Shown: positions 44,308 through 59,705, counted from the first letter of the stretch. The stretch: 64,000 nt of DNA from Cladorhizidae sp. MBARI D1340-BT2 (GCA_028752905.1 JAQNBH010000013.1:42151407-42215406); one strand, 5' to 3'. Notes: generated by a model not told the origin, from the letters alone. Numbers and translations are program-made.

Positions 44308-47300
44308 TTAACCCTTTCACAGCCAGATTCCCCAGGATTTTTTAATTTTATTACCAGCAGTTTCAGGTAAAAAATATATAAAATCAGAAATGTACTTTAT
44401 ACCCCTTGCAATTTAGTCATTTGATAGTAGAATTGTTTACCAACATGGTGCTAAATTTTTTAGATAATAATAATAATAAATAAATAAAATAAACAAATAA
44501 AAACACACAAATGAAACCACAAAATATGAATATCATTATAAACTCAAGTGTATTTATATAAGTTGTTTATCATCATAATATAAGCTCTTTTATATTTCAT
44601 CTGCTATACTTTCTTGACACAATGTAAACAAAAGAGTGTGGTGCTGTGGAAATTTGACACAATAACTGTATCTTGTATGCAAATATACTACTCTTCTTAC
44701 TGTATCAATACAGTGTGCCTAATTGTCTATATCTTACTGTTGATGGCATTTGGTCAAGAAAACAAAGATCTGTTGTTACTACTGTCACAATATGGATCAC
44801 AATATGGATTTATTGCCAGATGATAGAACATTATGATGAGTTGTGAATATCATTTTTAGGGGATATTTATATAATATGTATATATATATATATATGTTGT
44901 TGAATATATACGACAAGAACACGAAAGTTTGGGGGGGAAATTGGGGAGGTCAGTCAGTCCCTTCTCTAATACTGAACGAGGTTGTGATAGGCTCGAAAGC
45001 AATTCCTCTCCTCCAGTTCACAAAGGTGCACCTTACAATGAGTACAAATTATACGGCTCTCATGCTAGTGGCGAGCTGCTTCTTCTGCCTAATATGTAAA
45101 CAGACCACACAGTTCTTCTTCTGGGCCAACTGACAAGGACTGTGGTCCAGGTCTCGGTTCAGGCGGTCCAAACGGTGGTCCTCAGCTGCTCTGCCTTTTC
45201 CAGCACACTTCCTTGAAGTGAAGCTCCCAACAAGTTCCCTTGCAACTTCCAGCCGGTACTTTAAAAAATCCCGCTTCCTCCTCTCATGTGCAGCATGTTC
45301 CTCTGGCCGAATGTGTGAGTCAAGAATGTAACCATTCAGTAATGAGCACTCTACAAGGTAGGCGAAAACCTTCTTCCACCACTTGTTGGTATGCCTACCT
45401 ATATTGTAGTAGTGCTCAAGCTGGTCACCACGGTCTACTCCCCGCATAAATGTCTGGTAATCTACCAGGCATGGTGGACATGGAACGCTGACCTGTCTTC
45501 CATCCAATATCCTCCTCTTCACGCTTGCTGGAGGTTCAGCTGCATGGAAAGTGCAAAGGAAATAGATGGATCTCTTACCCACCCAGGCAGATGCCAGGAG
45601 AGGGCCATTAGATTGGTAACCATAATGATCACGGTTTTGCACTTTTGCCAGGTCTTTTGGGGAAAAACGCCTGTTGATGCGAAAAGTTCCACATGCATCC
45701 AATCGCCGGTTGTAAAGAGTAAGGTAGAGTGTGGGACTGGAATAGTAGTGTCAGTATAGACTTGATGTCCTCTAAAGTCAAGCCCTACTAGTAGATCTAA
45801 CACTACCCTTGTACACAGCCCTATTTCCGTGGTGGTCTGAGTACCTACATTGGGCCTAACCCCCTTCCCAGTGTAGATCTGTAGGTTGCTAACATAGCCA
45901 TTTGTCGAGTCAGAAAGAACAAACAATTTTATGCCCCACTTGGTAGGTTCATGTACTGCTTGAAGGAAAGCCTACCTATGAAGGGAATCATGGCTTCATC
46001 GATAGTAACCTGCTGATGTAGAGTATACTCCGATCTGAAGAGAGGTACGACTATATCCAACAAGGGACGGACCTTGAAAAGTCGATCATAACCAGGTTGA
46101 GAGGGTGCAGAAGCTAGCCTCCTGTCTGCAAGGTGAAGGAAACGGAAAATCTGGCAGAAACGATTTTTGGGGGATTATTGATGATAACCCAGGGCATTCC
46201 AAATGGATATCAAGTACATTTCTAGGTGGGTAAACTTCATCACCCCCATGTATATAGCATACCAAGAAAGGCTTTCATCTCATATACTGTGATGGGTACC
46301 CAATGACGCACATGTGGAGTGATCACTCGTAGGTCTGCAAGGCGGTTAGTCTCAGTGACAAGCAAATCCCACACTTCACAATTGAAGTAACAACAAAACA
46401 GATCAGAATCAGATGAAGTGGTGGTGACATTTGGAGAGGTTGGACTAGGGGTAAGAGAGTATGTGTGGCGTACCTGGGTGGGTTCTTCCTTTTTCCAGTT
46501 GCCAACTGGAGTAGAGAGGGAACTACTTCCAAAAGGGTCAGTGCTTGAAGTTGAAGCCACAGATGGATAAGCACCTGATGTGGAACAGGCTACTCTTCCG
46601 CCTCGAGAGTGATGACCACCTTGTCGTCCTTTAATATATGGTGCACAGCGATGGCCTCCTCGTTGCCTTCTACCACGTGGTGCACAAGTGGGAGTTTCAA
46701 CTGGTACAGTGGAAGTACATGTAGGTACATGCAATGAGGAACTAGCACAGGAAGAGAAGAGGCCTGGGTAGAGACAGCTGTACAGATAGAGCGACGCAGA
46801 CTTCGTCCAACCACCTATGCACAGTAAGCAGCATATTGGACTGTGTCAACAAGCCATTGCTACACTCACATTAGTAGTTGAAGATGAGGGCAGGATTCTG
46901 GAGTGGACCTAGTGGCCAGAGGGGCAGCACTTACAGTTTGAACATTATCATCAATCAGATCTGTCAAAACAACCAAAATGTGCAAATTGGCAATTTGAAA
47001 TTTGAATTTGAATAATGAATTCATAATAAATCAGCTCTTTTCTACAAGCTAATATACTGGATCTAGATACTTTCATATACCTGAGATATCCTCCTGGTCT
47101 ATGCATTCAACAAGAGGGAGATCAGCATCACTGTCACTGCTAGCCCTATCTTCAGTATTTGGAACACTAGATAAAATGTTAGTGGCCAAACTCTCCATGG
47201 CTTCAGGGTCAGTCCAGGAGCTACCCAAATAGGCCTTCACCTCTTCGTCAGAATCATCCTCAGAGAAGGCAAAGTCATCGCCATTAACCTGAGAAATCAT

Positions 47301-47528
47301 GTCTTCCAAATTCAGAGATTTAGCCATTGTTTACCGAGGATCGTCAGTACAATCACGCGATAATGTTGTCGTTTACGTTGACCTTCGAACTCCAAATTCG
47401 GAGTGTAGAGACAGTATGAATAGCGCTGTTATTCGATATAAAAAATATCGCTGGCATAAACGGTTGAATTGTTACGATTTTTTAAACAGCCAAGCGCCAT
47501 ATGGCGCTCGTGGTGGTTAAAGGGTTAA
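44308..47528 (-). mobile_element. piggyBac DNA transposon with TTAA target duplication
   Basis: TTAA at 44308-44311 is followed by CCCTTTCACAGCC. At the other end GGTTAAAGGG (47515-47524) is followed by TTAA (47525-47528). The ends thus share CCCTTT(A/C)A as terminal inverted repeats, with the TTAA duplication typical of piggyBac. The transposase runs on the minus strand from 47327 to about 45049. The element is 3.2 kb. A short (TAA)n tract lies in its 3' part (44465-44480). Confidence 0.88.
45049..47327 (-). pseudogene. piggyBac transposase (DDE_Tnp_1_7), broken
   Basis: An acidic N-terminus starts at 47327 (MAKSLNLEDMISQVNGDDF). An intron-like border CAG-GTATAT near 47082 and two further GT/AG borders follow. 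The 46734-46240 frame holds a Ser/Thr-rich linker and the start of the transposase domain (ADLRVITPHVRHWVPITVYE). The catalytic blocks are VTIDEAMIPF (near 45998), FVLSDSTNGYVSNLQIYTGK (near 45920) and FMRGVDRGDQLEHYYN (near 45450), so the Asp residues are present. The tail has NCVVC, part of the Cys-rich C-terminal finger. A two-base insertion near 46252, a stop near 46188 and a one-base loss near 45743 break it. Confidence 0.85.
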
Positions 47529-50500
47529 ACACACACATGTACTAGGGGAGCTACATGAAGTGTATTAAACACACACATGTACTAGGGGAGCTACATGAAG
47601 TGTATTAAACACACACATGTACTAGGGGAGGCTACATGAAGTGTATTAAACACACACATGTACTAGGAGAGCTACATGAAGTGTATTAAACACACACATG
47701 TACTAGGGGAGCTACATGAAGTGTATTAAACACACACATGTACTAGGGGAGCTACATGAAGTGCATTAAACACACACATGCACTAGGAGAGCTACATGAA
47801 GTGTATTAAACACACACATGTACTAGGGGAGCTACATGAAGTGTATTAAACACACACATGTACTAGGGGAGCTACATGAAGTGTATTAAACACACACATG
47901 TACTAGGAGAGCTACATGAAGTGTATTAAACACACACATGTACTAGGGGAGCCACATGAAGTGTATTAAACACACACATGTGCTAGGGGAGCTACATGAA
48001 GTGTATTAAACACACACATGTACTAGGGGAGCTACATGAAGTGCATTAAACACACACATGCACTAGGAGAGCTACATGAAGTGTATTAAACACACACATG
48101 TACTAGGGGAGCTACATGAAGTATATTAAACACACACATGTACTAGGGGAGCTACATGAAGTGTATTAAACACACACATGTACTAGTGGAGCCACATGAA
48201 GTGTATTAAACACACACATGTACTAGGGGAGCTACATGAAGTATATTAAACACACACATGTGCTAGTGGAGCCACATGAAGTGTATTAAACACACACATG
48301 TACTAGGGGAGCTACATGTAGTGTATTAAACACACACATGTGCTAGTGAAGCTACATGAGGGTGTATTAAACACACACATGTACTATGGGGAGCTACATG
48401 AAGTGTATTAAACACACACATGTACTAGGAGAGCTACATGAAGTGTATTAAACACACACATGTAATAGGAGAGCTACATAAAGTGTATTAAACACACACA
48501 TGTACTAGGTGAGCTACATGAAGTGTATTAAACACACACATGTACTAGGGGAGCTACATGAAGTGTATTAAACACACACATGTACTAGGGGAGCTACATG
48601 AAGTGTATTAAACATACACATGTACTAGGGGAGCCACATGAAGTGTATTAAACACACACATGTACTAGGGGAGCTACATGAAGTGTATTAAACACACACA
48701 TGTACTAGGGGAGCTACATGAAGTGTATTAAACACACACATGTACTAGTGGAGCTACATGAAGTGTATTAAACACACACATGTACTAGTGGAGCCACATG
48801 AAGTGTATTAAACACACACATGTACTAGGTGAGCTACATGAAGTGTATTAAACACACACATGTACTAGGGAAGCTACATGAAGTGTATTAAACACACACA
48901 TGTACTAGGTGAGCTACATGAAGTGTATTAAACACACACATGTACTAGGGAAGCTACATGAAGTGTATTAAACACACACATGTACTAGGAGAGCTACATG
49001 AAGTGTATTAAACACACACATGTACTAGGGGAGCCACATGAAGTATATTAAACACACACATGTACTAGGAGAGCTACATGAAGTGTATTAAACACACACA
49101 TGTACTAGGAGAGCTACATGAAGTGCATTAAACACACACATGTACTAGGGGAGATACATGAAGTGTATTAAACACACACATGTACTAGGAGAGCTACATG
49201 AAGTGTATTAAACACACACATGTACTAGTGGAGCTACATGAAGTGTATTAAACACACACATGTGCTAGTGGAGCTACATGAAGTGTATTAAACACACACA
49301 TGTACTAGGGGAGCTACATGAAGTGTATTAAACACATACATGTACTAGGGGAGCTACATGAAGTGTATTAAACACACACATGTACTAGGGGAGCTACATG
49401 AAGTGTATTAAACACACACATGTACTAGGTGAGCTACATGAAGTGTATTAAACACACACATGTACTAGGTGAGCTACATGAAGTGTATTAAACACACACA
49501 TGTACTAGGGGAGCTACATGAAGTGTATTAAACACACACATGTACTAGTGGAGCTACATGAAGTGTATTAAACACACACATGTGCTAGTGGAGCTACATG
49601 AAGTGTATTAAACACACACATGTACTAGGAGAGCTACATGAAGTGTATTAAACACACACATGTACTAGGGGAGCTACATGAAGTGTATTAAACACACATG
49701 TACTAGGAGAGCGACATGAAGTGTATTAAACACACACATGTACTAGGGGAGATACATGAAGTGTATTAAACACACACATGTACTAGTGGAGCTACATGAA
49801 GTGTATTAAACACACACATGTACTAGGAGAGCTACATGAAGTGTATTAAACACACACATGTACTAGCGGAGCTACATGAAGTGTATTAAACACACACATG
49901 TACTAGTGGAGCTACATGAAGTGTATTAAACACACACATGTACTAGTGGAGCTACATGAAGTGTATTAAACACACACATGTACTAGCGGAGCTACATGAA
50001 GTGTATTAAACACACACATGTACTAGGGGAGCTACATGAAGTGTATTAAACACACACATGTACAAGGGGAGCTACATGAAGTGTATTAAACACACACATG
50101 TACTAGGGGAGCTACATGAAGTGTATTAAACACACACATGTACTAGGGGAGCTACATGAAGTGTATTAAACACACACATGTACTAGGAGAGCTACATGAA
50201 GTGTATTAAACACACACATGTACTAGGGGAGCTACATGAAGTGTATTAAACACACACATGTACTAGGAGAGCTACAGGAAGTGTATTAAACACACACATG
50301 TACTAGGGGAGCTACATGAAGTGTATTAAACACACACATGTACTAGGGGAGCTACATGAAGTGTATTAAACACACACATGTACTAGGGGAGCCACATGAA
50401 GTGTACTAAACACACACATGTACTAGGGGAGTTACATGAAGTGTATTAAACACACACATGTACTAGGGGAGCTACATGAAGTGTATTAAACACACACATG

Positions 50501-53500
50501 TACTAGGGGAGCTACATGAAGTGTATTAAACACACACATGTACTAGGGGAGCTACATGAAGTGTATTTAACACACACATGAACTATGAGAGCTACATGAA
50601 GTGTATTAAACACACACATGTACTAGGAGAGCTACATGAAGTGTATTAAACACACACATGTACTAGGAGAGCTACATGAAGTGCATTAAACACACACATG
50701 TACTAGGGGAGATACATGAAGTGTATTAAACACACACATGTACTAGGGGAGCTACATGAAGTGTATTAAACACACACATGTACTAGGAGAGCTACATGAA
50801 GTGTATTAAACACACACATGTACTAGTGGAGCTACATGAAGTGTATTAAACACACACATGTGCTAGTGGAGCTACATGAAGTGTATTAAACACACACATG
50901 TACTAGTGGAGCTACATGAAGTGTATTAAACACACACATGTACTAGGAGAGCTTCATGAAGTGTATTAAACACACACATGTACTAGCGGAGCTACATGAA
51001 GTGTATTAAACACACACATGTACTAGGGGAGCTACATGAAGTGTATTAAACACACACATGTACTAGGGAAGCTACATGAAGTGTATTAAACACACACATG
51101 TACTAGGTTAGCTACATGAAATGTATTAAACACACACATGTACTAGGAGAGCTACATGAAGTAAATTAAACACACACATGTACTAGGGGAGCTACATGAA
51201 GTGTATTAAACACACACATGTACTAGGGGAGCTACATGAAGTGTATTAAACACACACATGTACTAGGGGAGCTACATGAAGTGTATTAAACACACACATG
51301 TACTAGGAGAGCTAAATGAAGTGTATTAAACACACACATGTACTAGGGGAGCTACATGAAGTGTATTAAACACATACATGTACTAGGAGAGCTACATGAA
51401 ATGTATTAAACACACACATGTACTAGGAGAGCTACATGAAGTGTATTAAACACACACATGTACTAGGTGAGCTACATGAAGTGTATTAAACACACACATG
51501 TACTAGGGGAGCCACATGAAGTATATTAAACACACACATGTACTAGGGGAGCTACATGAAGTGTATTAAACACACACATGTACTAGGAGAGCTAAATGAA
51601 GTGTATTAAACACACACATGTACTAGGGGAGCTACATGAAGTGTATTAAACACACACATGTACTAGGGGAGCTACATGAAGTGTATTAAACACACACATG
51701 CACTAGTGGAGCTACATGAAGTGTATTAAACACACACATGTACTAGGAGAGCCACATGAAGTGTATTAAACACACACATGTACTAGGGGAGCTACATGAA
51801 GTGAATTAAACAAACACATGTACTAGGGGAGCTACATGAAGTGTATTAAACACACACATGTACTAGGAGAGCTACATGAAGTGTATTAAACACACACATG
51901 TACTAGGGGAGCTACATGAAGTGAATTAAACAAACACATGTACTAGGGGAGCTACATGAAGTGTATTAAACACACACATGTACTAGGAGAGCTACATGAA
52001 GTGTATTAAACACACACATGTACTAGGGGAGCTACATGAAGTGAATTAAACAAACACATGTACTAGGGGAGCTACATGAAGTGTATTAAACACACACATG
52101 TACTAGGAGAGCTACATGAAGTGTATTAAACACACACATGTACTAGGGGAGCTACATGAAGTGTATTAAACACACACATGTACTAGGAGAGCTACATGAA
52201 GTGCATTAAACACACACATGTACTAGGGAAGCTACATGAAGTAAATTAAACACACACATGTACTAGGGGAGCTACATGAAGTGTATTAAAGACACACATG
52301 TACTAGGGAGCTACATGAAGTGTATTAAACACACACATGTACTAGGGGAGCTACATGAAGTGTATTAAACACACACATGTACTAGGGGAGCTACATGAAG
52401 TAAATTAAACACACACATGTACTAGGGGAGCTACATGAAGTGTATTAAAGACACACATGTACTAGGGAGCTACATGAAGTGTATTAAACACACACATGTA
52501 CTAGGGGAGCTACATGAAGTGTATTAAACACACACATGTACTAAGGGAGCTACATGAAATTTATTAAACACACGCATGTACTAGGGGAGCTACATGAAGT
52601 GTATTAAACACACACATGTACTAGGAGAGCTACATGAAGTGTATTAAACACACACATGTACTAGGGGAGGCTACATGAAGTATATTAAACACACACATGT
52701 TACTAGGGGAGCTACATGAAGTGTATTAAACACACACATGTGCTAGGGGAGCTACATGAAGTGTATTAAACACACACATGTAATAGGGGAGCTACATGAA
52801 GTGTATTAAACACACACATGTACTAGGAGAGCTACATGAAGTATATTAAACACACACATGTACTAGGAGAGCTACATGAAGTGTATTAAACACACATGTA
52901 CTAGGGGAGCTACATGAAGTGTATTAAACACACACATGTACTAGGGGAGCTACATGAAGTGTATTTAACACACACATGTACTAGGGGAGCTACATGAAGT
53001 GTATTAAACACATACATGTACTATGAGAGCTACATGAAGTGTATTAAACACACACATGTACTAGGGGAGCTACATGAAGTGTATTAAACACACACATGTA
53101 CTAGGAGAGCTACATGAAGTATATTAAACACACACATGTACTAGGGGAGCTACATGAAGTGTATTAAACACACACATGTACTAGGAGAGCTACATGAAGT
53201 GCATTAAACAAACACATGTACTAGGTGAGATACATGAAGTGTATTAAACACACACATGTACTAGCGGAGCTACATGAAGTGTATTAAACACACACATGTA
53301 CTAGGAGAGCTACATGAAGTGTATTAAACACACACATGTACTAGTGGAGCTACATGAAGTGTATTAAACACACACATGTGCTAGTGGAGCTACATGAAGT
53401 GTATTAAACACACACATGTACTAGGAGAGCTACATGAAGTGTATTAAATACACACATGTACTAGCGGAGCTACATGAAGTGTATTAAACACACACATGTA

Positions 53501-56500
53501 CTAGGGGAGCTACATGAAGTGTATTAAACAAACACATGTACTAGGGGAGCTACATGAAGTGTATTAAACACACACATGTACTAGGGAAGCTACATGAAGT
53601 GTATTAAACACACATGTACTAGGGGAGCTACATGAAGTGTATTAAACACACACATGTACTAGGGGAGCTACAGGAAGTGTATTAAACACACACATGTACT
53701 AGGGGAGCTACATGAAGTGTATTAAACACACACATGTACTAGGAGAGCTACATGAAGTATATTAAACACACACATGTACTAGAGGAGCCACATGAAGTGT
53801 ACTAAACACACACATGTACTAGGAGATCTACATGAAGTGTATTAAACACACACATGTACTAGGGGAGATACATGAAGTGTATTAAACACACACATGTACT
53901 AGGGGAGCTACATGAAGTGTATTAAACACACACATGTACTAGGGGAGCTACATGAAGTGTATTTAACACACACATGAACTACGGGAGCTACATGAAGTGT
54001 ATTAAACACATACATGTACTATGAGAGCTACATGAAGTGTATTAAACACACACATGTACTAGGAGAGCTACATGAAGTATATTAAACACACACATGTACT
54101 AGGAGAGCTACATGAAGTGCATTAAACACACACATGTACTAGGGGAGATACATGAAGTGTATTAAACACACACATGTACTAGGAGAGCTACATGAAGTGT
54201 ATTAAACACACACATGTACTAGTGGAGCTACATGAAGTGTATTAAACACACACATGTGCTAGTGGAGCTACATGAAGTGTATTAAACACACACATGTACT
54301 AGGGGAGCTACATGAAGTGTATTAAACACATACATGTACTAGGGGAGCTACATGAAGTGTATTAAACACACACATGTACTAGGGGAGCTACATGAAGTGT
54401 ATTAAACACACACATGTACTAGGGGAGCTACATGAAGTGTATTAAACACACACATGTACTAGGAGAGCTACATGAAGTGTATTAAACACACACATGTACT
54501 AGGGGAGCTACATGAAGTGTATTAAACACACACATGTACTAGGGGAGCTACATGAAGTGTATTAAACACACACATGTGCTAGGTGAGCTACATGAAGTGT
54601 ATTAAACACACACATGTACTAGGAGAGCTACATGAAGTATATTAAACACACACATGTACTAGGGGAGCCACATGAAGTGTATTATACACACACATGTACT
54701 AGGGGAGATACATGAAGTGCATTAAACACACACATGTACTAGGGGAGCTACATGAAGTGTATTAAACACACACATGTACTAGGGGAGCTACATGAAGTGT
54801 ATTAAACACACACATGTACTAGGGGAGATACATGAAGTGCATTAAACACACACATGTACTAGGGGAGATACATGAAGTGTATTAAACACACACATGTACT
54901 AGGGGAGCTACATGAAGTGTATTAAACACACACATGTACTAGGAGAGCTACATGAAGTGTATTAAACACACACATGTACTAGGGGAGCTACATGAAGTGT
55001 ATTAAACACACACATGTACTAGGGGAGCTACATGAAGTGTATTAAACACACACATGTGCTAGGTGAGCTACATGAAGTGTATTAAACACACACATGTACT
55101 AGGAGAGCTACATGAAGTATATTAAACACACACATGTGCTAGTGGAGCTACATGAAGTGTATTAAACACACATGTACTAGGAGAGCTACATGAAGTGTAT
55201 TAAACACACACATGTACTAGGGGAGCTACATGAAGTGTATTAAACACACACATGTACTAGGAGAGCGACATGAAGTGTATTAAACACACACATGTACTAG
55301 CGGAGCTACATGAAGGGTATTAAACACACATGTACTAGGGGAGCTACATGAAGTGTATTAAACACACACATGTACTAGGGGAGCTACATGAAGTGTATTA
55401 AACACACACATGTACTAGGAGAGCTACATGAAGTGTATTAAACACACACATGTACTAGGAGAGCTACATGAAGTGTATTAAACACACACATGTGCTAGTG
55501 GAGCTACATGAAGTGTATTAAACACACACATGTACTAGGGAAGCTACATGAAGTGTATTAAACACACACATGTACTAGGAGAGCTACAGGAAGTGTATTA
55601 AACACACACATGTACTAGGGGAGCTACATGAAGTGTATTAAACACACACATGTACTAGGAGAGCTACATGAAGTATATTAAATACACACATGTACTAGGG
55701 GAGCCACATGAAGTGTACTAAACACACACATGTACTAGGGGAGCTACATGAAGTGTATTAAACACACACATGTACTAGGAGAGCTACATGAAGTATATTA
55801 AACACACACATGTACTAGGAGAGATACATGAAGTGTATTAAACACATACATGTACTAGGGGAGCTACATGAAGTGTATTAAACACACACATGTACTAGGA
55901 GAGCTACATGAAGTGTATTAAACACACACATGTGCTAGTGGAGCTACATGAAGTGTATTAAATGCACACATGTACTAGTGGAGCTACATGAAGTGTATTA
56001 AACACACACATGTACTAGGAGAGCTTCATGAAGTGTATTAAACACACACATGTACTAGCGGAGCTACATGAAGTGTATTAAACACACACATGTACTAGGG
56101 GAGCTACATGAAGTGTATTAAACACACACATGTACTAGGGGAGCTACATGAAGTGTATTAAACACACACATGTACTAGGGGAGCTACATGAAGTGTATTA
56201 AACACACACATGTACTAGGGGAGGCTACATGAAGTGTATTAAACACACACATGTACTAGGGGAGATACATGAAGTGTATTAAACACACACATGTACTAGG
56301 AGATCTACATGAAGTGTATTAAACACACACATGTACTAGCGGAGCTACATGAAGTGTATTAAACACACACATGTACTAGGGGAGCTACATGAAGTGTATT
56401 AAACACACACATGTACTAGGGGAGCTACATGAAGTGTATTAAACACACACATGTACTAGGGGAGCTACATGAAGTGTATTAAACACACACATGTACTAGG

Positions 56501-58384
56501 TGAGCTACATGAAGTGTATTAAACACACACATGTACTAGGGGAGCTACATGAAGTGTATTAAACACACACATGTACTAGGAGAGCTACATGAAGTGTATT
56601 AAACACACACATGTACTAGGGGAGCTACATGAAGTGTATTAAACACACACATGTACTAGGAGATCTACATGAAGTGTATTGAACACACACATGTACTAGC
56701 GGAGCTACATGAAGTGTATTAAACACACACATGTACTAGGGGAGCCACATGAAGTAAATTAAACACACACATGTACTAGTGGAGCTACATGAAGTGTATT
56801 AAACATACACATGTACTAGGAGAGCTACATGAAGTGTATTAAACACACACATGTACTAGCGGAGCTACATGAAGTATATTAAACACACACATGTACTAGG
56901 GGAGCTACATGATGTGTATTAAACACACACATGTACTAGCGGAGCTACATGAAGTATATTAAACACACACATGTACTAGGGGAGCTACATGAAGTAAATT
57001 AAACACACACATGTACTAGGGGAGCTACATGAAGTGTATTAAACACACACATGTACTAGTGGAGCTACATGAAGTGTATTAAACACACACATGTACTAGG
57101 GGAGCTACATGAAGTGTATTAAACACACACATGTACTAGGAGAGCTACATGAAGTGTATTAAACACACACATGTACTAGGGGAGCTACATGAAGTGTATT
57201 AAACAAACACATGTACTAGAGGAGCTACATGAAGTGTATTAAACACACACATGTACTAGGGGAGCTACATGAAGTGTATTAAACACACACATGTACTAGT
57301 GGAGCTACATGAAGTGTATTAAACACACACATGTACTAGGGGAGCTACATGAAGTGTATTAAACACACATATGTACTAGGGGAGCTACATGAAGTGTATT
57401 AAACACACACATGTACTAGTGGAGCTACATGAAGTGTATTAAACACACACATGTACTAGCGGAGCTACATGAAGTGTATTAAACACACACATGTACTAGT
57501 GGAGCTACATGAAGTGTATTAAACACACACATGTACTAGGGGAGTACATGAAGTGTATTAAACACACATGTACTAGGGGAGCTACATGAAGTGTATTAAA
57601 CACACATGTACTAGGAGATCTACATGAAGTGTATTAAACACACACATGTACTAGGGGAGATACATGAAGTGTATTAAACACACATGTACTAGGGGAGATA
57701 CATGAAGTGTATTAAACACACACATGTACTAGGAGAGCTACATGAAGTGTATTAAACACACACATGTACTAGGGGAGCTACATGAAGTGTATTAAACACA
57801 CACATGTACTAGGGGAGCTACATGAAGTGTATTAAACACACACATGTACTAGGGGAGCTACATGAAGTGTATTAAACACACACATGTACTAGGGGAGCTA
57901 CATGAAGTGTATTAAACACACACATGTACTAGGGGAGCTACATGAAGTGTATTAAACACACACATGTACTAGGAGAGCTACATGAAGTGTATTAAACACA
58001 CACATGTGCTAGGAGAGCTACATGAAGTGTATTCATGTACTAGAGGAGCTACATGAAGTGTATTAAACACACACATGTACTAGGAGAGCTACATGAAGTG
58101 TATTAAACACACACATGTACTAGGGGAGCTACATGAAGTGTATTAAACACACACATGTACTAGGTGAGCTACATGAAGTGTATTAAACACACACATGTAC
58201 TAAGGGAGCTACATGAAGTGTATTAAACACACATATGTACTAGGGGAGCTACATGAAGTGTATTAAACACACACATGTACTAGGGGAGCTACATGAAGTG
58301 TATTAAACACACACATGTACTAGGGGAGCTACATGAAGTGTATTAAACACACATATGTACTAGGGGAGCTACATGAAGTGTGAG
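47525..58384. repeat. 10.9-kb satellite array of 40-bp units, about 270 copies
   Basis: The unit contains GAAGTGTATTAAACACACAC and ATGTACTAGGGGAGCTACAT. Units keep 40-bp register over kilobases, with single-base losses near 52307 and 52466 and 38-bp units lacking one CA. Substitutions recur at a few positions (GGGGAG/GGAGAG/GGTGAG/GGCGAG, TGTAC/TGTGC, CTACA/CCACA/ATACA). Blocks of several units are repeated, giving higher-order structure. Stops occur in every frame. The array begins exactly at the right-hand TTAA of the piggyBac element. Confidence 0.98.
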
Positions 58385-59066
58385 GTGCTGCAAGTCATTT
58401 ATTCATCAAATGAATATGAAAGAATATATGTTCACTTTTGGCTAACTTTTACCTGAACTGGGCCTTGTGCTAGCAGCTGCTCCATGAATTAGATAGTCAA
58501 GACGTTGGCTATAACTCACATGGTGCTTCGAGCGGACCATGGAAAAGCAACGCTGACTCCAGAGAATGAAACGGCAGAGATTGAGATGGCTGAAGCTGAG
58601 GGACTTAGCTGAAAGAAGGTGAGAGTGGCCCACCGAGCATCAGTCACGTGCTGGATAGTGCAAGTACAAGCAATGATGAGACTGGCCTGGGAGAAGGTGA
58701 TGAGGCTAATGTGGCAAATTTGAAGCAGAAGAGACAAGCCCGAAGACACAAGCCTTCCAAGCGAAGGCTGAGCTTCTAAATAAACTGGCACATAGTTGGT
58801 GGAGGGAGGGAACCTCAATGAAGAAATTGAAGTAGTCAATGAGGTCCGTGAGTATATGGAACTAGCAGTAATAGAGCTTGAGGCCGCACTAGGAGCATTC
58901 AAGTTGCAACTGGGCAAACAAAGGTCCCCTGAACACACCCCATAAATGGGTCACCTGCTGACCTAGCTAGTGTCACACACTGTGACCATTCTGAAACTGA
59001 ACCCCGACCAGTAGATGCACTTGTGACTGCCACATCAGAGAAGTATAACCACACCTCCTAGTTCTG

Positions 59067-59336
59067 TTGATTTACCAAGACAGCTACGGTGTGAGGTTAC
59101 CCAAACTATCACTTAAGAAGTTCAATAGGGACCTGACCAGGTGGACGGCTTTCTGGGATATGTTTGAGTCCTCTGTGCACAGCAACTCTAACTTGACAAG
59201 CATTGACAAATTCAATTATTTGAACTCCTGTTGGAGTCTGAGGCAGCTGATCTGCTCTCACTCTGACAGCAGCCAATTACGAAGAAGCAGTGACCACACT
59301 AAAGTGGAGATTCAGGAACAAGCAGCTACTTATTAA
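59067..59336 (+). pseudogene. BEL/Pao gag (DUF1759-like) segment
   Basis: The frame reads VRLPKLSLKKFNRDLTRW, then AFWDMFESSVHSNSNLTSID and KFNYLNSCWSLRQLI. This corresponds closely to the conserved gag block of BEL/Pao elements (L-P-x-L-x-L-x-x-F-x-G-D, W-x-x-F-W-D-x-F). Gly is replaced by Arg in the F-N-G-D position. The frame ends early at a stop. Confidence 0.8.
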
Positions 59337-59705
59337 CCCACCACATGGTCTCCTACTCAGCCTGGAAGTGGTGACGTCACTGCACTACTGAAGGCTCTCA
59401 GACACCTTGTCAACATAGTGGAGTGGAATGTTGGAGTGCCCTCTGATAGCTATGGTGGACTTCTGTCTTACAACCTGATGAGTAAGCTACCCCTAGAGTT
59501 ACTTGTCATAAGCAGAGCATTGTCAGAAGGAGATTGGAATGACGAGGATAATGGAGAGGGAAGTTGAGGCCAGGGAGCGTTCTGTGGGAAGGCCGCCTCC
59601 ACCACCACGGAGATCCCATGGAACGGGGCAGAGCCCACAGACCATACTGTCATTACTGGCGGGTGTTTCTGCACCTCCTATCAGACAGTCACCAGGCATT
59701 AAGCG

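Noticed and set aside
47525..58384. CRISPR-like array
   Set aside because: The units are adjacent with no unique spacers and the DNA is eukaryotic; it is a satellite.
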